Source of the DNA: Streptomyces antimycoticus
Lineage (GTDB): Bacteria; Actinomycetota; Actinomycetes; Streptomycetales; Streptomycetaceae
Direction: 5' to 3'
Assembly (NCBI RefSeq): GCF_005405925.1
Contig: NZ_BJHV01000001.1
Span: 124,001-188,000 of the forward strand
Length of the DNA: 64,000 bases
Below the pieces are notes generated by a model. The model did no database searches. It was not told the DNA's origin and worked only from the letters and a program-made list of their open reading frames with translations. Of the stretch, positions 53,687 through 62,153 are shown in pieces. A program made the translations under genes and the position numbers. Within the stretch, counting starts at the first letter, position 1; the number at the start of each line of letters is the position of its first letter.

Positions 53687-55090
53687 ATGCCGACACATCA
53701 GCCCCGTCGCACTCCGGGGCCCCGCGGCGAGCGCTTCGCCGTCCTCGATCCGGCGACGGGCGAGGCCTTCGACGAGGCCCCCGACCAGCGGCCGGACGAG
53801 TTGGACGCCATCGTCGAACGGGCCCACGATGCCTGGCGCGACTGGCGGGCCGACCCCGCCGCCCGCACCACCGCGCTGTTCGCGGCGGCCGACGCCGTGG
53901 AGGCGGCCGGGGCAGACCTCGCTCCGCTGCTCACCCGTGAACAGGGCAAGCCCCTGGCCGAGTCGTACGCGGAGATCGCCCGTGCGGCGGCCCGCCTGCG
54001 CTACTTCGCCGAACTGGACCCGGTCCCCGAGCCGATCGTGGACGGCCGGCCGGTACGCAGCGAGATCCGCTGGCGACCGCTCGGGCCCGTCGCCGCGATC
54101 GTCCCGTGGAACTTTCCCCTCCAGCTCGCGTCGGCGAAGTTCGCGCCCGCGCTCGCCGCGGGGAACACGATGGTGCTCAAGCCCTCCCCGTTCACGCCCC
54201 TCGCCACCCGGCTGCTGGGGTCCGTCCTCTCCGCCGCCCTCCCCCAGGACGTACTGACGATCGTCACCGGTCGCGAGCCCCTCGGTGCCCGCCTCGCGTC
54301 CCATCCGGGGATCCGCCATGTGACCTTCACCGGTTCGATCGCCACCGGACGGGCCGTCGCCGAGGGCGCGGCGGCCTCGCTCGCCCGGGTCACCCTGGAG
54401 CTGGGCGGTAACGACGCCGCCATCCTGCTGGAGGACGCGGAGGTGGAGCGGATCGCGGACCGGTTGTTCTGGGCGGCGTTCCGCAACTGCGGGCAGGTCT
54501 GCATGGCGGTCAAGCGCGTCTACGCCCCGGCCCGGCTCTACTCCCAGGTGGTCGAGGCCCTCGCGGAGCGCGCGAAGACCGTCGTGGTCGGACCCGGCCT
54601 CGACCCGGGTTCACAGCTGGGGCCGGTCAGCAACGCCCCCCAGCTGGCCCGGGTCGAGCGCTGTACGGCCCAGGCCCTGGCGGACGGTGCCAGAGCCGCG
54701 GCCGGTGGTCACCGGCTTGAGGGGCCAGGCTACTTCTTCGCCCCGGCGATCCTGGCCGATGTCCCCTCCGGAAGCCCGGTGGTGACGGAGGAGCAGTTCG
54801 GCCCGATCCTGCCGGTACTGCCGTACGGGCGTCTGGACGAAGCCGTCGAGGCGGCCAACGACACCGGCTTCGGACTGGGCGGCTCGGTATGGGGAACCGA
54901 CCTCGACCGGGCCGAGGCGGTGGCCGGCCGGCTGGAGTGCGGGACGGCGTGGATCAACCACCATGCCGAACTGTCCCTCGCCCAGCCCTTCGCCGGCATC
55001 AAGGACAGCGGCGTCGGCGTCGCGGGCGGGCCGTGGGGGCTCTACGGAAACCTCAGGCCGTTCGTCGTGCACCGTCCGGAGGAGGCGTGA
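53687..55090 (+). CDS. Aldehyde dehydrogenase superfamily protein
   Basis: 467 residues. It has the NAD(P)-binding core (GPVAAIVPWNFPLQLASAKF, then NTMVLKPSPFTPLATRLLGS), the general base Glu238 in TLELGGNDAAILL and the catalytic Cys272 in FRNCGQVCMAVKRVY. The C-terminal signature TEEQFGPILPVLPYG is present. Length and motifs fit the betaine-aldehyde/succinate-semialdehyde group. The gene starts eight bases after the MfnB-like gene and overlaps the alcohol dehydrogenase by four, so it very likely acts on the furan carboxaldehyde or on the aldehyde made by the alcohol dehydrogenase. That role is inference. Confidence 0.9.
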   Translation: MPTHQPRRTPGPRGERFAVLDPATGEAFDEAPDQRPDELDAIVERAHDAWRDWRADPAARTTALFAAADAVEAAGADLAPLLTREQGKPLAESYAEIARAAARLRYFAELDPVPEPIVDGRPVRSEIRWRPLGPVAAIVPWNFPLQLASAKFAPALAAGNTMVLKPSPFTPLATRLLGSVLSAALPQDVLTIVTGREPLGARLASHPGIRHVTFTGSIATGRAVAEGAAASLARVTLELGGNDAAILLEDAEVERIADRLFWAAFRNCGQVCMAVKRVYAPARLYSQVVEALAERAKTVVVGPGLDPGSQLGPVSNAPQLARVERCTAQALADGARAAAGGHRLEGPGYFFAPAILADVPSGSPVVTEEQFGPILPVLPYGRLDEAVEAANDTGFGLGGSVWGTDLDRAEAVAGRLECGTAWINHHAELSLAQPFAGIKDSGVGVAGGPWGLYGNLRPFVVHRPEEA

Positions 55091-56199
55091 CGAAGAGGTT
55101 CGCTGCGGCGGTACTGCGCTCGTACGAGAGCCGATTCACCGTCGAGGAGGTGACCCTGGGCGCGGGGCCGGCCGACGGTGAGATCCTGGTCAGGATCGCG
55201 GGCTGCGGGATGTGCCGGACCGATCTCGCGGTCCGGCGTTCGGCGGGCCGCTCACCGCTGCCGGCGGTGCTCGGCCACGAGGGGCCGGGGTCGTGGTGGA
55301 GACGGGCGGCCCGGACACCGGCCTCGGCGTCGGCGACCATGTCGTGCTGAGCTTCGACTCCTGCGGACGCTGCCGGAGCTGTCTGGGCGCGGCGCCCGCC
55401 TACTGTGACTCCTTCGCCTCGCTCAACCTCTTCGGAGGGCGTAAGGAGAATGCGACACGGTTCACCGACGCGGCCGGGATCGCTTTGGCTCCCCGGTGGT
55501 TCGGCCAGTCCTCGTTCGCCGAGTACGCGATAGTCCCGGCCCGTAACGCCGTCCGGGTCAATTCCTCGCTGCCCATCGAACTGCTCGGACCGCTCGGCTG
55601 CGGCTTCCTCACCGGCGCCGGAGCGGTCTTCACCTCCTTCGGTGCCGGCCCCGGCGACACCATCGCGGTCTTCGGCGCGGGAGCGGTGGGCCTGGCCGCG
55701 GTGATGGCGGCCACCGCCGCCGGGGCGCTGACCGTGGCCGTCGACCGGCACCCCGAACGGCTGGCGCTCGCCGAGCGGCTCGGCGCGAGCCCGCTGCACG
55801 CCGCATCGGCCGGCCTGCCCGAGCGCATTCGGCAACTGACCGGCAGTGGCGCGCAGTACGCGCTGGACACCACCGGCTCCGCCCGGCTGATCAACGACGC
55901 GCTCCGGGCGCTGCGCCCGACGGGCCACCTCGGCCTGGTGGCACGGCTCCACACCGCGCTGCCACTCGAACCGGGGACGCTGGACCGGGGCCGGAGGATC
56001 TCCCATATCTGCGAGGGGACGCGGTGCCGGGACTGCTGATTCCGCGGCTGACCGGGCTGTGGCAGGCCGGGCGGTTCCCCTTCGACCAGCTGATCCGTAC
56101 CTACCCGCTCGCCGACATCAACGAGGCCGAACGCGACTGCGACGCGGGCCGCGTGGTCAAACCCGTCCTGATTCCGGCGGGAGCGGGACGGGCCGATGA
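55087..56199 (+). pseudogene. Zinc-dependent alcohol dehydrogenase (MDR family), two or three frameshifts
   Basis: The GTG start overlaps the aldehyde dehydrogenase stop. IAGCGMCRTDLAVRRS carries the catalytic zinc Cys and LGHEG the His/Glu. SFDSCGRCRSCLGAAPAYCD is the structural zinc loop. The Rossmann motif VFGAGAVGLAAVMAATAAGA and the C-terminal FDQLIRTYPLADINEAERDC, GRVVKPVL are intact. The frame is lost at the G runs 55281-55284 and 56015-56018; one added G at each restores it. A third error near 56190-56192 would create the TGA at 56197-56199, where the family usually ends. It resembles aryl-alcohol dehydrogenases and could interconvert a hydroxymethylfuran and its aldehyde. Confidence 0.82.
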
Positions 56200-56201
56200 G
56201 C

Positions 56202-56218
56202 GTGGCGTTCAACGCCAC
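56202..56218. terminator. Palindrome after the alcohol dehydrogenase gene
   Basis: GTGGCGTT-C-AACGCCAC is a perfect palindrome with 8-base arms. It lies just after the probable alcohol dehydrogenase stop and about 80 bases before the methyltransferase start. With a one-base centre it suits a protein-binding site better than a hairpin, so an operator is equally possible. Confidence 0.5.
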
Positions 56219-56300
56219 TGCCCATCCGATCGACCGCCACATCATTCGTACTTCGTATTCCTCGCTGTTCGTAGTCTCTGCTCGCCCCAAGGGAGGACAC

Positions 56301-57214
56301 ATGGTCGGCACAGCGCATCGGAGCGCCGGTGTGGAAGGCGTGGAAGGGGGTGTGGGCCTGACCGCTCTCATGGTCGCCGCGGCACGGGCGATCGAGACCC
56401 ACCGCCACGACAGCCTGGCACGGGACGTCTTCGCGGAGCACTTCGTGCTCGCCGCACCGGCCTCCGCGGGCTGGCCGGTCCGCATGCAACAGGTTCCGGC
56501 CGGAGACGCGGATCCACTGTGGGGCGATTCGCGCGCTACTTCGGTCTGCGGACGAGGGTCCTCGACGACTTTCTCCTCCGGTCGGCGCGGGCGGAGGCCG
56601 GGGGCGCCCGCCAAGTGGTCCTGCTCGGGGCGGGGTTGGATACGCGGGCGTTCCGGCTCGATTGGCCTTCCGGCTGTGTCATCTTCGAGATCGACAGGGA
56701 AGGCGTGCTGGCCTTCAAACACCAGGTGCTCGACGGACTGTCGGCCACCCCGAAGGCGGCGCGCGTACCGATCCCGATCGATCTGCGCGCCGACTGGGTC
56801 GGAGCGCTGACCGAAGCCGGCTTCGACAGGACCGCACCGAGCGTCTGGCTGGCCGAGGGGCTGCTGTTCTACCTGCCAGGTGCCTCAGAGAGGTACCTCA
56901 TCGACACGGTGGACCTGCTGAGTACGGGTGGCAGCGCCCTGGCGTTCGAGGTCAAGCTCGAGAAGGACTTGCTGGCATACCGCGACAGCCCGCTCTACAC
57001 CTCCACAAGAGACCAGATCGGCATCGACCTGCTCAACCTGTTCGATGGCGAGCCGCGGCCGGACTCCGCGGGTGATCTGGCGGACAAGGGCTGGTCCACC
57101 TCGGTCCACACCCCCTTCGACTTCACCCGTCGGCACGGGCGCGGCCCGCTGCCCGAGGAGAATGACGCGCTGGAGGGCAACCGGTGGGTGTTCGCGAACA
57201 AGCCGCGGCCGTAA
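56301..57214 (+). pseudogene. SAM-dependent methyltransferase (TIGR00027/LCM-like), one frameshift
   Basis: The start MVGTAHRSAGVEGVEGGVGL has GGGAGG four bases upstream. After GDADPLW the frame is lost at the GGGG run 56521-56524. One added G restores GRFARYFGLRTRVLDDFLLR, then the SAM-binding QVVLLGAGLDTRAFRLDWPS, the acidic FEIDREGVLAFKHQVL and WLAEGLLFYLPGASERYLID. The restored protein has about 304 residues, normal for actinobacterial O-methyltransferases of this family. These are numerous in Streptomyces and often act on polyketide or carboxylate groups. It may methylate the product of the adjacent furan cluster, which is only a guess from position. Confidence 0.82.
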
Positions 57215-57247
57215 CACCGCCGTCAGACGGCCCCGCCACGCCCGCGG

Positions 57248-57916
57248 TCACTCGACCAGGCGCAGCCAGGCCGCCGCGAGCGCGGCGTGACCGGCCGGCG
57301 TCGGGTGTACGCCGTCCGCGGCCCAGTACTCCGGCCCGGTCGTCGCGGCGAGCTCGGCGAACATGCCGTCGGCGTCGAGCAGCTGAGCGCCGTAGTTGAG
57401 GGCGAGCTTGCGCACCACCTGGATCTTCGGGTCCAGGTCGGTGCGCCATTCCTTGCGCTCTTCCTCCCCGATGCGCACGACACCGGCACCGGCCTCGACG
57501 ATGCCATGGATCGGCAGGAGGAACGGCACGATGAGGATCAGCTTCGTGCCCGCCTCGGCGAGGGGCGCGAGCAGGCGGTCATAACCCGCTTCGAACTCCT
57601 CCGCGGTGATCACGTACCCCTTCGGGTCCAGCGTGTGCCAGCCCATGTCGTTGACCCCGACGAGGATCGACACCACGTCCGGGCGCGCGTCGAGTACGTC
57701 TGTTTGCCAGCGGGCTTCGAGGTCGCTCACCTTGTTGCCCCCGATCCCGGTGTTCAGCCAGGTCACGGGCCGGTCCGGGTGCCGCAGTCCCCACTCGCCC
57801 GCGATACGCAGCGGGTAGCCGAACCCGAGACCGTCTTCGCTCTCCAGCCGTTGGCAGTCGGTGATCGAATCGCCGGTGAACATCACGGTGCTTCCCGGTC
57901 GAATAGTGATCGTCAT
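57248..57916 (-). CDS. SGNH/GDSL-type hydrolase
   Basis: 222 residues, cytoplasmic. The four SGNH blocks are present: VMFTGDSITDCQRLE (Ser), TGIGGNKVSDLEARWQ (Gly), ILVGVNDMGWH (Asn) and the C-terminal AADGVHPTPAGHAALA (Asp and His). Enzymes of this type are esterases that often remove acetyl groups from carbohydrates. I chose the ATG at 57916, with AAGGAG six bases upstream; a longer frame adds 13 residues without a site. It stands alone, preceded by an inverted repeat at 58006-58027. Confidence 0.9.
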   Translation of the reverse strand: MTITIRPGSTVMFTGDSITDCQRLESEDGLGFGYPLRIAGEWGLRHPDRPVTWLNTGIGGNKVSDLEARWQTDVLDARPDVVSILVGVNDMGWHTLDPKGYVITAEEFEAGYDRLLAPLAEAGTKLILIVPFLLPIHGIVEAGAGVVRIGEEERKEWRTDLDPKIQVVRKLALNYGAQLLDADGMFAELAATTGPEYWAADGVHPTPAGHAALAAAWLRLVE

Positions 57917-58005
57917 GTGCGCTCCTTGAACTCGGGTGAGGAGAGGAAACCGCATGAGAACGGTGACATCCCGGCGAAATGATCATCCGGCAGGACCTCT
58001 CGAAA

Positions 58006-58027
58006 GATGTCGGACCTCACCGACATC
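58006..58027. promoter_or_regulatory. Inverted repeat upstream of the SGNH hydrolase gene
   Basis: GATGTCGG-N6-CCGACATC has perfect 8-base arms, about 90 bases upstream of the hydrolase ATG. A further CCGACATC half-site follows at about 58052-58059. It could be an operator, but no cognate regulator is obvious. Confidence 0.5.
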
Positions 58028-58143
58028 GGACCGACAGTCCCCGATATGCCACCGACATCACGGCTCCGCCGCCCGATCCCGAGCCGGGTGAACTCGAAGC
58101 AGCGCTTGACAGCTACACCACCAGGGGCGTGGCTGGGCGCCCG

Positions 58144-58527
58144 TCAGGCGCCGAAGCGACGACGCGCGTCCTCGATGTGACCGAGGTAGGTGTGGGTCCA
58201 GCCACACATGCCGTCGACCGTCGCGCGCAGGGCCTGGCCCGGCTCCGTGAGGGTGTACTCGACCCGGGGCGGCACGGTGGGATGCACCTTCCGCTCGACC
58301 AGGCCGTTGCGCTCCAGCATGCGCAGGTTCTGGGTGAGCATCTTATGGCTGACGCCCTCGACGTCATTCCGCAACTCGCTGAAGCGCAGGGTGCGCTCAC
58401 CGAGCGCCTCGATGATCAGGAACGCCCATTTGTTGGCCACGTCCGAGAAGATCTCCCGCGCCAGGGAGTCCGCGCGCCTCAGGTTCGCGTCCTCGGGCAG
58501 GCCCGTGAGTAGCTGCTTGGTCACCAT
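58144..58527 (-). CDS. HxlR-family transcriptional regulator
   Basis: 127 residues. The winged helix is NKWAFLIIEALGERTLRFSE, LRNDVEGVSHKMLTQNLRML, ERNGLVERKVHPTVPPRVEY and TLTEPGQALRATVDGM, the canonical HxlR pattern. It is divergent from a RidA-family gene, and the shared 103-base gap holds an inverted repeat TAGTT-N7-AACTA that is a likely operator. HxlR proteins often respond to reactive aldehydes or quinones. Control of the RidA gene is the simplest model. Confidence 0.9.
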   Translation of the reverse strand: MVTKQLLTGLPEDANLRRADSLAREIFSDVANKWAFLIIEALGERTLRFSELRNDVEGVSHKMLTQNLRMLERNGLVERKVHPTVPPRVEYTLTEPGQALRATVDGMCGWTHTYLGHIEDARRRFGA

Positions 58528-58582
58528 CAGGTTCCCCCGTCACCGAAAAGTGCGTTCTTCCAGGTCGGCTATCGCTCTCCTA

Positions 58583-58599
58583 TAGTTCCCCAGTAACTA
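58583..58599. promoter_or_regulatory. HxlR-type operator
   Basis: TAGTT-CCCCAGT-AACTA lies between the divergent HxlR and RidA genes, 32 bases ahead of the RidA start. Its AT-rich half-sites resemble GTAAC/AGTTAC-type HxlR sites. Confidence 0.6.
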
Positions 58600-58630
58600 C
58601 AAGAGAGCAAGACTGAAGGGGCGAACACCA

Positions 58631-59032
58631 TTGGCCACGATCGATGTCTTCAACCACAACGTCCCGGCCGAGAGCGACTTCGGCTACTCGCAGGCGATCA
58701 AGTCCGGCGATCTCATCCACGTCTCCGGACAGCTCTCGCTCGACGAGGCGGGCGAGTTCCTCTATGCGGACGACTTCGCCGCCCAGCTCGGACAGACCTA
58801 CGTCAACATGGACAAGGTCCTGGGCCACTACGGCGTCACCCGGAACCAGGTCGTCTCGCAGACCCTGTACGTGGTGAACCTGCGGCAGCACGCCGCGGCG
58901 ACAGCGGAGGGCAACCTGGCGTACTTCGGTGACCACCGCCCGGCCAGCACGGTCCTCGGCGTCACCGAGCTGACCTTCCCCGGCCAGGTCATCGAGATCA
59001 GCTTCGTCGTCGACACAAAGCTGCCCGCCTGA
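58631..59032 (+). CDS. RidA-family protein
   Basis: 133 residues starting from a TTG with GAAGGGG about eight bases upstream. RidA fold features: FNHNVPAESDFGYSQAIKSG, LIHVSGQLSLDEAGEFLYAD, HYGVTRNQVVSQTLYVVNLR and PASTVLGVTELTFPGQVIEI. The usual substrate Arg of true RidA (R-x-T or R-x-A near residue 105) is replaced, since RPASTVLG has Arg earlier and Ser-Thr at that place. It may therefore belong to the Rid2-7 groups, whose substrates are less clear. It is divergent from, and probably controlled by, the HxlR gene. Confidence 0.88.
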   Translation: MATIDVFNHNVPAESDFGYSQAIKSGDLIHVSGQLSLDEAGEFLYADDFAAQLGQTYVNMDKVLGHYGVTRNQVVSQTLYVVNLRQHAAATAEGNLAYFGDHRPASTVLGVTELTFPGQVIEISFVVDTKLPA

Positions 59033-59157
59033 GCCCGTCCATCACGGCCGTCTCAGCGAAGGGCGGTCGGCGCCGCCCCGCCCTGCTCCCGCCTGCTTCA
59101 GGCGGGAGCGGATGCCGCTCGGCCCCCGCCACTGCGACGGCCTGTACGACGCCCTGG

Positions 59158-59478
59158 CTACAAGTGGCCCAGGCCACTCACCGGGGCATGAGCTGGTCCA
59201 GCTCCCGCACGTTCGCCCTCAACCGCTGTCCCTTCGCCATGGAGGGACAAGGCCAGAATCACGGCGTGACGCGTGCGTTCGCGGTGCGCCAGAACAGCGT
59301 TGGCGAAGGCACCGAGAACCACGGAGTCGATCTGACACTCGTCGTTCTCCATGGGACCCAGCCCCGACGGGAGACCGAGTTCAGCCTCGAACACGGCGGT
59401 CTGCCGCAGGAACAATCGGGCCGCCCCGCTGGACGGATTCCACAGCGGCTCTTCGCCCATGCTGAAGTACTGGCTCAT
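59158..59478 (-). CDS. DUF6086-type small protein
   Basis: 106 residues. The sequence MSQYFSMGEEPLWNPSSGAA, then RLFLRQTAVFEAELGLPSGL and GPMENDECQIDSVVLGAFAN, matches a Streptomyces-restricted family I recognise as DUF6086. No function is known to me. GGGAGG lies seven bases before the ATG. The C-terminus after VILALSLHGEG is rich in Gly and Ala and may be disordered. Confidence 0.7.
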   Translation of the reverse strand: MSQYFSMGEEPLWNPSSGAARLFLRQTAVFEAELGLPSGLGPMENDECQIDSVVLGAFANAVLAHRERTRHAVILALSLHGEGTAVEGERAGAGPAHAPVSGLGHL

Positions 59479-59536
59479 CGCGACGCCTCCCCTTGGTCAT
59501 GCTTGGGGTCCGCGCCACGGCCCCGCCCAATGGCCG

Positions 59537-59848
59537 TCAGGCGTTGGCGACCTTCCGGAGTTTGCGTACGAGCTTGACGACGGCCCAGACGATGAGGCCT
59601 CCCAGGAGGAGCAGGAACAGGATCGCCTGCCACAGGGGCATCTTCTTCTTTCCGGTGGACGAGCCGCCGCCGTTGCTGCGGGAGGAGTAGCCGCCGCCCT
59701 TCGACTTCTTGTTGCCGCCGACCTTGCTGACGCCACCGCCGCCGCTGCTGCCACCGCCTCGCTTCGACGACAGCGCCACGGAGGAGGCGGAGTCACGCGT
59801 CGGCGCCGCGTGGGCCGCGGCGGGTGCCACCCCGAGCGATTCGTGCAC
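59537..59848 (-). CDS. Small Gly/Ser/Lys-rich single-pass membrane protein
   Basis: 103 residues. A low-complexity segment rich in Gly, Ser and Lys (KRGGGSSGGGGVSKVGGNKK and later KGGGYSSRSNGGGSSTGKKK) is followed by one clear membrane helix (LWQAILFLLLLGGLIVWAVV) and a basic end KLVRKLRKVANA. The topology suggests an anchored, disordered tail. The start at GTG 59848 has no good ribosome site, so the true N-terminus is uncertain. No family assignment can be made. Confidence 0.55.
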   Translation of the reverse strand: MHESLGVAPAAAHAAPTRDSASSVALSSKRGGGSSGGGGVSKVGGNKKSKGGGYSSRSNGGGSSTGKKKMPLWQAILFLLLLGGLIVWAVVKLVRKLRKVANA

Positions 59849-59901
59849 ATTCCGACAGCACGGCGACCGCCTGGTGCCTCCCGAACCGCTGTCACGTCAC
59901 G

Positions 59902-60929
59902 TCACTCGAGGCTGACGAGCGTCTTTCCAGTCGTTCGGCCGGCGATCATCTCCGTCAGCGCGTGCGGAGCCGATGCCAAGCCCGCGAACACGGTCTGGCG
60001 ATAATCCAGCTCACCGGCGCGAAGCCACCCAGTCATCTGGCGCTGCATCTGCCCCATGAGATGCAGGTTGCTGCTCCCACGGAACCCACGAAGGGTCAGG
60101 TCCTTGGAGACCGCGAGGAACAGGTTCCGCGGCCCGGCCGAACCGGACTCGTACTCCGAGATCGAGCCACACAGCGCTACCCGCCCACCTCTCCTCAGGT
60201 GTGACAGGGCAGCCTCGAGGTGGGTCCCCCGACCGAGTCGAAATAGACATCGATTCCGTCGGGCGCGATGCCGCCCAGACTTGCCCCGAGGTTCCCCACC
60301 CGGTAGTTGAAGGCTTCGGCGCCCAGGCTGTCGCGCAGCCAGTCGACCTTCTCGTCGGTGCCCGCGCTGGCCACTACCCGGTTGCCCGTGAGCCGTGCGA
60401 TCTGCACGGCCAAGCTGCCCACCGCCCCCGCGGCAGCCGAGACCCAGACGGTTTCCCCACCTCGTAGTGCGTCAACGACGTGCAGACCGGCATAGGCCGT
60501 CAGACCCATACCGCCCAGCGGGCCGAGATACCACTGCGGCTCACATTCGTCGAGGTCCAAGCGTGTCAGGGTGCCGAGTCCGCTGAGCTGCTCGGCACCC
60601 GCGTCCACGACGGCGTACTCACGCCAGCCCTGCGCGTGCCACACGACGTCACCCGGGGCGAAGCCCTCGGCCCGGGACTCCACCACCTCCCCCACGGTCA
60701 TGATGCCGTCCATGGCGCGTCCGAGTGGAAAGGCGGCGAAATAGCCGGAGGGGGCGTCGGGACGTAGCCGCAGCCGAAGGCCCGGGTCCACCGATGTCCA
60801 AGTGTTGCGTACGAGCACCTGCCCCGGTCCGGGCCGGGGCACGGGGACCTCGACCAACTCGAAGTCGTCCGGGCTGACGCTGCCGGCCGGGTATGCCCTG
60901 ACCCGGATCTCCCGTCCAGTCCGCATCAT
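59902..60929 (-). pseudogene. NADP-dependent MDR oxidoreductase (CurA-like), one frameshift
   Basis: From MMRTGREIRVRAYPAGSVSP the frame covers the catalytic domain (ELVEVPVPRPGPGQVLVRNT, YLGPLGGMGLTAYAGLHVVD) and nucleotide site (VWVSAAAGAVGSLAVQIARL) to DVYFDSVGG. At the C run 60226-60230 (plus strand) the frame breaks. One added base restores THLEAALSHLRRGGRVALCG, GSSNLHLMGQMQRQMTGWLR and the end TTGKTLVSLE, giving about 342 residues. It is a paralogue of the reductase at 32184 with the same architecture and the same kind of break. The start overlaps a short upstream frame. Confidence 0.83.
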
Positions 60930-61009
60930 GCCGGTACCACCGTGACGGGCATCATGAGGCGTAGTACGGGTTGTGCGGTGCCGCTGAGGTGACAGGAGCC
61001 TTCGTTCAT
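60926..61009 (-). pseudogene. Short frame coupled to the MDR gene, probable remnant
   Basis: A 27-residue frame, MNEGSCHLSGTAQPVLRLMM plus PVTVVPA, ends in a TGA that overlaps the ATG of the oxidoreductase. The overlap resembles operon coupling, so this is probably the tail of a lost upstream gene. It extends in frame to about 61050 without a recognisable domain. Confidence 0.35.
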
Positions 61010-61059
61010 CAACACCACTCCGGGATTCACGGTCTTCTCGCCGCCGTCGCTCAATAATG

Positions 61060-61078
61060 AACCAATATCAGTTTGGTT
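61060..61078. promoter_or_regulatory. TetR-type inverted repeat
   Basis: AACCAA-TATCAGT-TTGGTT has perfect 6-base arms with a 7-base spacer, in an AT-rich pocket. It lies upstream of the minus-strand MDR/remnant unit and 84 bases from the TetR remnant, its likely original regulator. Confidence 0.6.
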
Positions 61079-61161
61079 TGATCACGCGCAACGGCACAGC
61101 GTGCACTCGACCGGGATCCCGGAGGATGGGGACGAGGGCGACTCCGGGGGCGGAAACGGCA

Positions 61162-61341
61162 TCACGAACGGGCCCGCAGCCCGTCCAACGTGAGGTCGAG
61201 CAGTCGTTCAGCCCGTTCCCGGTGTTCGGGCATGGCCGAGGTGACGGCGATGCCTTCGAGGGCGGCACCCATGTCGGTGGGGCTGATGTCGGCGCGGATC
61301 GTCCCGGCGGCTGCGCACGCGTCCATCAGGGTGTAGGCCAT
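61162..61341 (-). pseudogene. TetR-family regulator, C-terminal remnant
   Basis: About 60 residues, MAYTLMDACAAAGTIRADIS, then PTDMGAALEGIAVTSAMPEH and RERAERLLDLTLDGLRARS, match the last helices of a TetR effector domain. The DNA-binding domain and most of the ligand domain are missing, replaced by the leader of the divergent SDR gene. The inverted repeat at 61060-61078 may be its orphaned operator. Confidence 0.7.
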
Positions 61342-61381
61342 GGTCCGACCTGTACACATGCCCCTTGGAAGGACGTTGATC

Positions 61382-62119
61382 ATGTCAGGCGTCGAAGGCA
61401 AGGTCGTAGCGATCACCGGTGCCAGCAGCGGCATCGGAGCGGCGACGGCGACCTACCTCACCGAGAGGGGCGCCCGGCTCGTGCTCGGGGCCCGGCGCGA
61501 AGACCGGTTGCAGGCGGTAGTGGACCGGATCACGGCGCAGGGCGGCTCGGCCGTCGGGACGGTCATCGACGTGACGCGCCGCGAGGACCTCCAGCGTCTG
61601 ACGGACACGGCGGTCGACCGGTTCGGCCGGCTCGATGTCCTGGTCTCCAACGCCGGCACGATGGCGGTGTCACCATTCGACGAGCTGCGCCAGGACGACT
61701 GGGACGCGATGGTCGCGACACACATCACCGGCCTGCCGAACGGCATCGGGGCGGCGCTTCCCCGCTTCAGGCGGCAGCGCTCCGGCCAGTTCGTCAACAT
61801 CGCCTCCACCGCGGCCTACGTCGTGAAATCCCCGCAGGCCGTCTACGCGGTCACCAAGACGGCGGTGAAGGTACTGACCGAGGGACTGCGCCAGGAGTCG
61901 GGCCCCGACCTGCGGGTCACCCTGGTCTCGCCCGGATTCACCAACACCGAGGGCGTGGGCAAGGGGGCGAGTCCCCAGGTAGCGGCGGCGGCAGCCCGGC
62001 AGCGCGACGAGATGGCCATCCCACCGTCCGCCATCGCGTCCGCCATCGGTTACGCGATCGAGCAGCCCGCCGGCATCGACATCAGCGAGGTCGTCGTCCG
62101 GCCCACCGCGCAGGCCTGA
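61382..62119 (+). CDS. Short-chain dehydrogenase/reductase
   Basis: 245 residues. The cofactor motif is GKVVAITGASSGIGAATATY, the NAG motif LDVLVSNAGTMAVS, the catalytic Ser is in FVNIASTAAYVVKS and the Tyr/Lys pair in VYAVTKTAVKVLTE. The SPGFTNTEG loop follows. ARREDR after the second strand suggests NADP preference. The ATG has GGAAGGA about nine bases upstream. The gene is divergent from a TetR remnant, as in many TetR-SDR pairs, so its original regulator seems lost. Confidence 0.92.
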   Translation: MSGVEGKVVAITGASSGIGAATATYLTERGARLVLGARREDRLQAVVDRITAQGGSAVGTVIDVTRREDLQRLTDTAVDRFGRLDVLVSNAGTMAVSPFDELRQDDWDAMVATHITGLPNGIGAALPRFRRQRSGQFVNIASTAAYVVKSPQAVYAVTKTAVKVLTEGLRQESGPDLRVTLVSPGFTNTEGVGKGASPQVAAAAARQRDEMAIPPSAIASAIGYAIEQPAGIDISEVVVRPTAQA

Positions 62120-62153
62120 CGACCCGTTGCGGGCGGTTGGCGTACGCGCAGCC

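Noticed and set aside
59497..59895. Arg/Pro-rich minus-strand frame overlapping the small membrane protein
   Set aside because: The other frame has a clear membrane helix and a Gly/Ser linker with sensible codon bias; this frame looks like a by-product of it.
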